Below, piece by piece: positions 55,035 to 64,000 of a DNA stretch of 64,000 nt. A model generated the notes under the pieces. It saw only the letters and a list, made by a program, of their open reading frames with translations, searched no databases and was not told where the DNA came from. The translations under genes were made by a program, and so were the position numbers. Each line of letters begins with the position of its first letter. Within the stretch, counting starts at the first letter, position 1. The DNA is from Pycnopodia helianthoides (taxonomy: Eukaryota; Echinodermata; Asteroidea; Forcipulatida; Asteriidae), in NCBI GenBank assembly GCA_032158295.1, contig CM063256.1, positions 17,095,394 through 17,159,393 on the forward strand. Direction: 5' to 3'.

Positions 55035-55246
55035 ACCCTCCTACTCTCAGTGACTCTTGGCAACATTTTCCAGTGAGTTGACCGACCATTTGAAACCATT
55101 CGACTGCCAAGGTTGTGTACGGTGGCACAACTGTGCACAGAACTAACTGTGTACTGTGTAATCATATTGCAGGCTGGCATAGTTTATCTATCATTCAAAA
55201 CCACAGTGAATGGGTATTGAATGGTCAGACAGCAAGAGGGTTTTAA
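55035..55246 (+). repeat. Family H repeat, copy 2
   Basis: Near-identical to copy 1 but lacking one TTGTGTACCAAGG repeat and about 20 bp before ATCATATTGCAGGCTGGC. Confidence 0.85.
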
Positions 55247-55867
55247 AGCTTTCCAGGCTAGTAAAAGATGCGAGATAACAAACTCCTTGGCGATGTACCT
55301 TTGACCTTTCGGTTGGGCAAGTTGATGAATACGCGCTTACCAGCTACATTCTAATGATCACATTTCCATCAGGCACGAGTGCAGACATCCTCATCCGAGC
55401 AAGGACACCAATGAATTGTCAATGTCAAAGACTGTCTTTACCCTGAAGGGTAAGGACTGAACACAAACTCTAACAAATTACCAGAGTGTTGTTTTTTCAG
55501 CTGCAAGAGCATGATACAAGGTGCAGTGAGGGTACACAGTCACTATGAGGTGTGTAAAGTGACATGGTGTTTTTTTCTCAATGCGCTCTGTGGGTGTCCA
55601 ATTACAAATTAAAAAGGTGTTGTCCCTGGCTGATGATAATATGAGCATGGATCGAGGTACAGGAATCCTACCTCCATGATATGAGCGAGGTGGTAACAAC
55701 TCAACCTGATCATTGGAGCCTAATTTCCACACACCCTACAAACTGATAATGAGCGCAGCGCAAGAACAAATGCGCCATGATTCCCTCTACTCTCTCTATT
55801 CATGTATTTCCACTTGACTGCTCTTGTTACCCTTGTATGCACACGGTCACAGTGTGTTGTCTTGTCA
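55247..55867. other. No gene recognised
   Basis: No structure noticed. Confidence 0.5.
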
Positions 55868-55978
55868 TTTAGCCTTCGAGAAAGACTCTGCTAGGGTCGA
55901 AACGTCAGGCCACAAACTAATTTTTTGCATTTATACTACAGGTCCTTTTGGTTGGTAAGCAGTTTGCAACAGCTAAGT
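55868..55978 (+). repeat. Penelope-like repeat end, inverse of 27988-28110
   Basis: GCCTTCGAGAAAGACTCTGC, TAGGGTCGAAACGTCAGGCC and TTGGTTGGTAAGCAGTTTGC. A partial relative is at 60915-60965. Confidence 0.6.
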
Positions 55979-56087
55979 CTATTTTGTCATGATTCCATCT
56001 ACATACATGTAGCATTTCATTTCATTTGTTATTTCACAGGTTACGTAAAAAGCATTTACAAAACAAACAGACACTAAAAATACAAAT

Positions 56088-56294
56088 ATGCTTAAATGGT
56101 ACAATAATTACACAGGACAGACACTGTACACAGTAAAACCTGTTGACAGTAACCCATGTTGGATTACCAAATTGGAACTGAATCACAATCGAGTGGATCT
56201 CCTAAAAGTACTGCCAGCAAACCAAACAAAGAAAATAATAAAACAACTTAAAGAAAAGAAGAAGAAAAGTTCTGAGGAAAAAGCTCATAAATGA
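56088..56294 (+). CDS. Possible small Lys-rich ORF or 3' exon, unidentified
   Basis: 68 codons starting MLKWYNNYTGQ, continuing with WITKLELNHNRVDLLKVLP and ending in a Lys/Glu-rich tail (KKIIKQLKEKKKKSSEEK). Composition is more protein-like than the other open frames here. An acceptor-like ATTTCACAG lies 50 bp upstream, but the frame from it hits TAA at 56046. No family recognised; it could be a chance frame or a decayed terminal exon. Confidence 0.18.
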   Translation: MLKWYNNYTGQTLYTVKPVDSNPCWITKLELNHNRVDLLKVLPANQTKKIIKQLKEKKKKSSEEKAHK

Positions 56295-56454
56295 CACAAA
56301 CAAATTTTTGTCTTCTTTATAGTACTTCCTTATTGCAAATCTTCACAGCGAGTTGGTGATATTGGCAAAAAAAATGAGCAAGTTGGTCACTGAAAGCATA
56401 GAGCAAGGAACATATGAAAGTAGTGATCCGTCTCACAATTGAACTTGGGCAAGG

Positions 56455-56665
56455 TAAACAATGTGTACAATGTACCAAGCGGTACAGGAAACAATGCAAA
56501 CAATGTACCAGTACACTATGGTACCAGGGAAACAATGTGTTCAATGTACACTATGGTACAGGAAACAATGCAACAATTGTATATTGTTGCATTGTGTTTT
56601 GTACACCCGAGGGTGCCATTTGCCCCCGAGGGTGTACAAAACACCATGGACAACAATTGTTTTGT
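56455..56665. repeat. ACAATGTAC-rich repeat ending in a hairpin
   Basis: Three imperfect units of TGGTACAGGAAACAATGCAA-type sequence, then a self-complementary block: TTGTACACCCGAGGG and CCCCGAGGGTGTACAA flank CATTTG. Another unit is at 56871-56900. Confidence 0.65.
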
Positions 56666-56699
56666 TATACCTCTGTCTTGAATTCTTGTAATATTTTCC

Positions 56700-58624
56700 T
56701 CATCTGAAGGACTCCAATTTTATCGAAACGATGATAATCGCGATCCTTTGCTGCACAGAAAGTTGTACGACGCGCGCGTGTTAGAGGAGAGTGGTTGTTG
56801 CCCGCTCATGTGATCGTTCTGCGCCAATGAAAATACAGCATTCAAGACAGAGGTCTAGTACATAACAATACACTATGGTACAGGAAACAATGCAAACAAT
56901 GTTTACTGTCTGCTACAAGCTAATTATAGAAACATAAATTCAGCTGAAACTTTCTAAAACATGCATAATGAATAAGTACGTATAAAAACCATTAAACTTT
57001 ATGCTGGTACAAGTTCAAATCAACCATGACAAACAATCCTGCATTTAATGCCTAGATTTTTGAGAAAATGTTAAACAAATATGAAGTACAGTAAAAAAAA
57101 ATCATGCATGGTGGAAGATTTTTGTTTTGGTTTGCAGTTTATCATGTGTAACTAATTAAGTAAACGAGACTGTAGGCCTCTTGATTTTAAAATGTTTTCC
57201 TCCCACATGTGGTATAAAAACTGAAACAGATCTTCTATTCATTCTGATCTTGGTGCTTGCACTGTCGGACGTGTAATCAAATCAAAATAAAACACAAAAG
57301 GACACAAATTCCTACTAGCTGGAAAGAGCCACCCTGTATATTATTCAGACACTAACCTGATCTAGGATTTCTATCTCAATCTGTCCTTAGCATGAATAAG
57401 TCTAACTGCTTGACATCAAACGGTGAATAATGACAAGTCTCAGTCTTCCGTTTCTCTTCCCAGATACACTTCCGAGAAACAAGACACACGACCGATGGAG
57501 ACACAACCAGCTTCCTCAGGAACTCTGCCGGAGTGAACAAGAATGGAATTCATAGGTTAAAATGTATGCACGACACTACCCGACGTTGCGCCGATTGAAA
57601 CGCAAGGGTTAGAATCTCAAGACGTCTCTTTCTTTTCAGCTAAAATGTCGAGGACAACCAGATGAATGGTCTTATTCCTGAATAAATGACCTCAAAAACC
57701 TCACATTAGGCACGTAGTTGTGTTTTGTACCTGAACATATTGTTGAAGGCATCTAGCATGTCTTAGCAGTCCTAGGTATAATTTCATGGGACCTTCACTT
57801 CACCTACATATTGATTCTTGTGATAAGCTCAAATATGCGTTAAACATGCTTATTTTTCAGAGAAAATGCAACAAGAGTCCCATGTCAAATGGAGTGACAT
57901 CTGAAGGTGATCCAATGCAAGTGCCTCTTTTACTGGAGTTAAATACATAAGTCTGTTTTTGACATTGCTGTACACACAAAATTTAAGCAAATTTTAAATT
58001 ATCGAATACTATACATTTGTGTACACTACTTTATACAAAATAAAAAGACCAACTTAAACATTTTAAAATCTTTCTGTAAATTACTTGACATTTTTTTGTA
58101 AACCTGGTATTTAAGTACATCATCACTATAAAAAAGTAACAATTTGGGGGCAAAAAATCCAGGTAATGGTAAAAAAAAACGTTATGAGTAATATTTACTC
58201 ATTTCTTTTAAAAAAAGCAAAAACACAAAAAACAATCAAACCTACACTGTTCGCTGCTGTCTTGAAATATTTTCTACTTGACTAAAACTCAACATTTCGT
58301 ATATTATGAAGTGTGAGAGCCGAGCACATATCAGATTGGGTATTGCATCCTGTCTAAGATTAATTATTAATTTCATTTTCCCCCACTTACATGTAGCTTA
58401 GTGAAGTGGAATCACTGCACACCCTTCAGCAACGCTTTTTAAAGCATAAGGGGCCATTCAGAATTATCAATGATTTTAAACGTCACATTTTGTTTTTACA
58501 CTCAATTTTTTGACCAACCAAACCCTTTTGGGGGGATGATGACACGAGGGTTTTCTGTACAAATTTGTTAGTTTTTATATATATGTTTTTTTTTTTTAAA
58601 TCCCATCTTTTGGATAAAACAAAT
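56700..58624. other. No gene recognised
   Basis: TATAAAA at 57211 is followed by no open frame. Otherwise AT-rich with poly-T and poly-A runs. Confidence 0.5.
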
Positions 58625-59014
58625 TTAAAGGAACATTACAGAATTGGTAAGAAAAAAACTTGTAAAATATACTTTTTGATCACAGATTTACATAAAACTT
58701 ACACGGTCTAATGATGATGATAGTAGAAAACATCCCTTGAAATATTTCTGTCTGAAATGCCACATTTGATGAGAAATAAATAAACTAATTTTACGATTTG
58801 GAGTTTATCGCTCAGTGAGTTTTATTCATTTGTTGATTCTATATGATTTCATACAAATTGTAATCGGTTTTCACTATTTTCTCGTGACCCAGAAGGCCGA
58901 TCGATCTCAAACTTTTACAGGTTTGTCAGTTTATGTATATGGTGGATTACATAAATGCTTACACTGCCAGCAACTGTTTTGTTAGCAAAAACCAATTCTG
59001 TAATGTTCCTTTAA
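58625..59014 (-). mobile_element. TTAA-flanked miniature element, family A copy A10
   Basis: TTAAAGGAACATTACAG to CTGTAATGTTCCTTTAA. The central palindrome is eroded (CGCTCAGTGAGTTTT). Confidence 0.88.
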
Positions 59015-59769
59015 CTGAATGGTCCTCATATTAAATCATGCGGTTGTTTTGTAAGTTTACCCAAGCCGGCCTCTTGAATAATAGAACATAAAAATAATAT
59101 ATGTATGAAGCACTTTTACAAGAGAGATCAAAGCACTGTGCAACAGAAAAGGAAATGCTAGGATGTCATGAATAAGAAGTATTAACATGATTTAAAAAGA
59201 TGTTTCTTGAAATAGGTGAGAGATGTTGATGGGAAAGTTTGGGAACAACTATTGAAAAAGATCTATCGCAAATATTTTGTTTCACTTATTTCTCAAAACA
59301 CTTTAGCACAGGGCTTAGTTAGTAAAGGACATCTTAAAATGTTGGTGGCAAAACAATAATTAAAAAGCATAATAACAGGTGTTTATTGGGTGTATTTAAA
59401 GCAAGAGTCTACACATCAACCAAGCTCTACCCATGCCGCTCTGAATTAAAGTATAACACCATCTCAACTCCTGTGGAGTATGCAGCACCGGCAACCAAAT
59501 AGACATACCAGTTGCTATAAATCAATCACATACCAAGGAGTGGTCCTTCCTCCATGCATGAACAACCCTCACAAATACATGTACCCATACACTCCTGGGG
59601 TCACCAAAACGGGCACCCCCCCTCCAAAAATAAAATAAAATAAAAGCAAAATAAAATCAAAACACTTTTCTTTTCTCTTTTGCTCAACCCAAAAATTGAA
59701 TCACTTGTTTAATTAAGGCACTGCACATTTTGATATATTGTTCTGTAGTCCTATTAAAGGGAGGACTAC
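59015..59769. other. No gene recognised
   Basis: AT-rich; no structure noticed. Confidence 0.5.
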
Positions 59770-59907
59770 ATTTTCTCGTGACCCAGATGGCCGATCGATC
59801 TCAAACTTCTACATGTTTGTCAGTTTATGTATATGGTGGATTACATAAAGCGCCTACACTGCCAGCAACTGTTTTGTTAGCAAAACCACTTCTGTAATTT
59901 CCTTTAA
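59770..59907 (-). mobile_element. Family A partial copy A11 (right third)
   Basis: ATTTTCTCGTGACCCAGATG to CTGTAATTTCCTTTAA; the left two thirds are missing. Flanked by a direct repeat (AGGCACTGCACATTTTGATA at 59717 and 59912; AGGGAGGACTACAT at 59758 and 59949). Confidence 0.8.
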
Positions 59908-60589
59908 TGTAAGGCACTGCACATTTTGATAATTGTACATTGTTCTGTAAGGGAGGACTACATGTATGTACACTGTACATTACATGTGTACTGTGCATAC
60001 GGTTGCCAGCGGGAGATCCAGTTACACACATGGGTATGATTGAAATGATCGCCGCATGTGGGGAGTCATGTGATCGTCCAATCACAACCCCCAATTCATG
60101 CATCCAGGAAACCAAACGCTGATTAATTTTACAGCCAGGGGGGGTTCTTTTTAATGTACACTTAGCGTATGCATTTGACTCTACAGATTTTTTTAACATA
60201 CAAACAAAATCAGTGTACTACATGTATACATGTACATATGTGTGTTCCTTACTAAATGTACCACATGTACGTAGGTACTGCATGTACCACATGTATGTAG
60301 GTACCGTACAAAACGGTTCTGAAATGCATTTGTCGTAATTTAAATTGTCAGACTTTGATAGGACATTGTTGCATATAAATACATACCTTCTCATGTTATA
60401 CACTACAGAGATCTAACAAAGGAGCAAATTCAACCATCTCCCTTGAGTGATGTAGGATTCTTCCTCAATCTAACAAAATCCAACACCATATGTACCTCAA
60501 TAGTCTTTTCTCTCAAAAGTCCCCAGACTCATCCGTCAACCTACGATCAATGTCCAATATCCACCATCAGCTATCCCTTGGCCCACGCA
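59908..60589. other. No gene recognised
   Basis: Rich in ACATGTAC-type palindromic words (60210-60300). The 124-codon minus-strand frame at 59825-60199 starts in A11 and is not a protein I recognise. Confidence 0.5.
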
Positions 60590-60780
60590 CAAAACACCCG
60601 CTATAGTCTGTGACAGCACCAAGAACAAACTCCTCTTCATATCCAAGACTCGCCCTCCATCAACTCGTTCAAGGATCAGTTGAAAACACACCTTTTCAGA
60701 CAATCAAGAGCACTTTGAAACGCCCGCCGCCCGTAGAAAGCACTAGATAAATGTTATTTAGTTATTACTGTTATTATATG
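60590..60780 (+). mobile_element. Non-LTR retrotransposon 3' end (LINE stub)
   Basis: 60650-60718 reads SPSINSFKDQLKTHLFRQSR-AL-stop, the typical LINE polyprotein C-terminus. The 3' UTR has AAAGCACTAGATAAATGTTA and an ATTATT tail. Upstream coding sequence is decayed. Confidence 0.72.
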
Positions 60781-61040
60781 GCAACTCAACACCCAAACTG
60801 TTAGACCTCTGATTAGGGTATAATCAGTTACTGATGCAGTCCTCAGTCCAACAGGATAAAAGACCTAACTGCTTCTGTTGGCACGCTAGTACCTGTTCAT
60901 GTGTGTTTTGTTGTCATTTCGCCTTCCAGAAAGACTCTGGCAACAGGAAATTAACTATTTTTTGGCAGAATAAAAGAAAACACACATTTGGATTTTGAAG
61001 GGTTAGGGATGCTACATTGTACCTATCTGGGCCATTCTTT

Positions 61041-61566
61041 GGTAACGGAATTTCGCCCATTTGTCACTTTGTCAAGGCTTATTCTTTCCCAAGAAAATAT
61101 GTTCTATGCTAGACAACTAATTTTAACATGGAAAGGGAAGCCAAGACCCAATGGAATTGATTGACCCCCCCCCCCCCCAAGAAAAAAAAAGATTCCTCAC
61201 AAGATTACTCTTAAAGGGGCGACGTTTAATATCGGTAACGGAAATACGGACAGCGGACAAGCATATTTGAGTTCTCGCATCAATTAATAAAACTCTCTGA
61301 ACTTTTGAAATTTTAAAATTGGACACTACCTGTTATTTGTAGAGTTCAGGGGTATTGTTAACTACAATACAGAACAAAGTTGAAAAAATAATCACTCCTT
61401 TCATAATTTTCATTTTAATCACGGTAACGGAATTACGCCGGGGCGGTAACGGAAATGCAATATGTACTGTACCATTAAATTCAACATAAACTCATCACAA
61501 TACAAAACTTTAGAAGTTTATAAAAATGTGCACACTTTGTGCATGTGTAATTCCGTTACTGTAATA
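61041..61566. repeat. Cluster of GGTAACGGAATT motifs
   Basis: GGTAACGGAATTTCGCCC (61041), CGGTAACGGAAATACGG (61233), CGGTAACGGAATTACGCCG (61422), GCGGTAACGGAAATGC (61443) and the inverse GTAATTCCGTTACTG (61547). Spacing is irregular. Confidence 0.7.
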
Positions 61567-62467
61567 ATAAAAAAAATGGAAATCCATTTTGAACTAAACA
61601 ATCGGAAAAATATAACACTAAAAAATGCATGGCCGGATTATGGACAATGTCTGGAATTTGGGCATGGTGGCCTTGGTGTCTGTGCTGTATCAGGAAAAAT
61701 ATAAGACAAATAATGTGAGACGGTTCTCCACACAAGTGTGTCAGAAAAACATCATCTTGAAGTTTCTTCCTGGTCAGAAGTCGATGCATGAACTTATCTC
61801 CAGCCAAATTTAATCTCCTACATCTCAGCCCCCCAAATTTCATATCAAATTCACACTGAGCTTGAAGACCACAAATTTGAAAGGGAAGACAACGCGGAAG
61901 ATTTTCATGCTTGATTAACATGCATTCCTGTTAATCTTGTATAGCACTTACAGTTCATGTATAATTGCATTGTGCAGGCATGAACAATAGTTTCAGGAAT
62001 TCATCCTCTCACAATCTCTATATTAAAATCGTATCTCACAGATTACACAGCTGGCTCCACATTAACATTTGATTGATGCTCGACGAATTTTCTTTAATTC
62101 CGGAAGAAAATACAAAGGCTACCCTAGAACCGTCTGAGTACGGCGACAATCTACAGTTTCTGCGCTAAATTTACCGGTACAGGTATTATAAATATGAAAC
62201 TATAAAGGTCATCTTTTTACGGTCGCTGCTGGCAGAATTTGAAGTCTTCACTATTGATTCAATTGAACAAATTCAGCCTTGATTGTAGCATGTTACATGT
62301 CAGTACTCATGGAAGAGTGGTTCTATGGTCGTACTCATATTGTTGGGTACCAGGCTGAAGGATAAAAGACTCTTATGCCCATATATAGATGAAGAACCCT
62401 ATCAATACATTACAGCAGACAGGCAGAAATAAATTGGCAATATTTTGATTATAACAAGGATGGACAT
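61567..62467. other. No gene recognised
   Basis: The 121-codon minus-strand frame (61921-61556) shows no domain I recognise. Confidence 0.45.
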
Positions 62468-62643
62468 GTATAGCAGCCGATTTCACGAAAGGCTAGGATT
62501 AATCCTATCTCGAGTTAGGATGAGTAACTCGTCCTAACTTAGGATGGGCTCAATGCGTCCTAACGTCTATGGATACGGAACTTAACTCGTCCTAAGTCCT
62601 AAGATTAATCCTAAGTTAGGAAGAGTTTGGTGAAATCGATGGC
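62468..62643. mobile_element. Family E element E2 (diverged)
   Basis: AGCCGATTTCACGAAAGGCT to AAGAGTTTGGTGAAATCGATGGC, with TTAGGATGAG / CTCGTCCTAA arms. Less perfect than E1. Confidence 0.75.
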
Positions 62644-62954
62644 AGGATCTACATGTGTGTCTACCTTGCCAAAGACAGGTACTTCTCAGAAATACTGGAG
62701 AAAAACAAAACTAATTTTCCAATGTTTTTTTCTCTGAACGGAACGAATTTTGACAGATAATGCTATTTCAAAATGAAAAAAAACCATGAACAATCTGCAG
62801 ACAATGCACAAAATACAGCCAACATGCAAAATTGTTTGTACATAACATGACATGGCTAATGGACACGAGATAAAGTCAGGATACTGACAATAATTCACTT
62901 TTACTTTTTAATATTACTACCACTCATCAGTGGTGGATTTTGGTGTGCAATACC

Positions 62955-63340
62955 TTAAAGGAACATCACAGAATTGTTTTTTGCTAACAAAACAGTTGCT
63001 GGCAGTGTAAACACTTTATGCAATCCACCATATACATAAACTGACAAACCTGTAGAAGTTTGAGATCGATCGGCCATCTGGGTGAGAAAATAGTGAGAAA
63101 CCGATTACACATTTGCATGAAATCATATAGATTCAACAAATGAACAAAACGCTCACTGAGTGATAAACTCCAATCGGAAAATTTATTCATTTCTCATCAA
63201 ATATGGCATTTCAGACAGAATTATTTCAAGGGATGTTTTCTACTATCATCATCATTAGACCGTGTAAGTTTTATGTAAATCTGTGATCAAAAAGTATATT
63301 TTACAAGTTTTTTTCTTACCAATTCTGTAATGTTCCTTAA
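62955..63340 (+). mobile_element. TTAA-flanked miniature element, family A copy A12
   Basis: TTAAAGGAACATCACAG to CTGTAATGTTCCTTAA. Palindrome changed to CGCTCACTGAGTG. Confidence 0.88.
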
Positions 63341-64000
63341 ATGAAAGCTTATAACTTTCTCGTACACAAAAATAGCTACTTCAAATTTTAATCTAAATTT
63401 TTGAGTCAAACGGGCCAAAAAGCTTGACCTGGCATCTTTAATTAAAATACCGAAATATCAAAAATGAAATCAATACAATGTGAGGTCTCATGAATAAAAC
63501 TACAACCCAACTAGTCTGTCAAAAAAGCCGGAGACATTTCATCACTGTAAATGATTCAATGCATCTTGTACCATCTTGCTTGGTTGGCTTCAGAAGTTTG
63601 CAACTCAAAACAACCACAGGTGATCACCCAATGTATGTAAATAAAACATTTTAAAAAATGATGTACGCATTCCATACTGAATTTATGAAGACATTTTTTG
63701 CTTGATGTTCATTTCTCTATGATATAGGGTAAACTGGGGTAAAAACGCCCATGGGGTAAAAACGCCCACTTGACTTGTTTCCATTGCTAGTAAAAAAAGA
63801 CACATAGAATTACTAAATGAAATATATTTCTAATAGGTACTATGCATGGCAAAAAACATGAAAAGAATAATTAAACTCATTAACATATTTTAAGGGTGCA
63901 TAGGTGCTGTTAAAAAAAATTCGGAAAAAAAAGTTTTGAAAAATGACTGTCGAAGGTTTAACGTATTTCACTTAAAATAAAATAAAAACAGCACATTGTT
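63341..64000. other. No gene recognised; paired GGGGTAAAAACGCCCA motif at 63735
   Basis: GGGGTAAAAACGCCCA occurs twice in tandem at 63737-63770. The rest is AT-rich and the sequence stops at the window edge. Confidence 0.5.

Noticed and set aside
57205..57260. TATAAAA box as a promoter
   Set aside because: AT-rich background makes chance TATA words common; no open frame or exon follows.

Overview
This is eukaryotic DNA: AT-rich, intron-bearing and dominated by small non-coding repeats. The short palindromic elements, tRNA-Leu-derived SINEs and 3' stubs of non-LTR retrotransposons look like those I know from echinoderm genomes, most likely a sea star (Asteroidea). That placement is inferred from resemblance, not from a search.

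Only one protein-coding gene can be supported. It is a neurocalcin/hippocalcin-type neuronal calcium sensor on the minus strand, with three coding exons (24503-24395, 19787-19519, 14506-14298), GT-AG introns of 4.6 and 5.0 kb, and about 195 codons. It carries a myristoylation start, a degenerate EF1 and EF2-EF4. Exon 3 lacks one base in a run of C, so the deposited sequence does not encode an intact C-terminus. This is probably an assembly error. Positions 1-14297 lie 3' of the coding region and 24504-64000 lie 5' of it. Neither side shows another convincing gene.

The rest is a dense, nested repeat landscape. The dominant component is a set of TTAA-flanked miniature elements in three families (here A, B, C; 12+3+3 copies, 340-400 bp). 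They share one architecture: TIRs starting TTAAAGG, a conserved arm module around 'ACAAACCTGTgAAaaTTTGA', and a short palindrome near the centre. Nested copies show insertion exactly at TTAA. Other families are D (about 200-290 bp, ends GGGCCCAATTTCATAGAGCTG), E (near-perfect 160-bp palindrome), F (ends CAGGGCTCGAATTTG), G, H, I, J, K, L, M, N, O, P, Q and R. There are also tRNA-Leu SINEs and three LINE 3' ends.

Tandem arrays include a 50-bp minisatellite at 3.1-4.0 kb, a 12-bp AGGTCA repeat at 10.6 kb, an 86-bp array at 15.1-15.65 kb, a 43-bp GC-rich array beside the exon 1 donor at 24.15-24.36 kb, and a 78-bp array at 32.7-34.35 kb. The 78-bp array is open on both strands, and each unit boundary is a 7-bp hairpin with a variable tetraloop. 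No transposase or reverse-transcriptase domain, rRNA, functional tRNA, CRISPR array or prokaryotic-type operon was seen.
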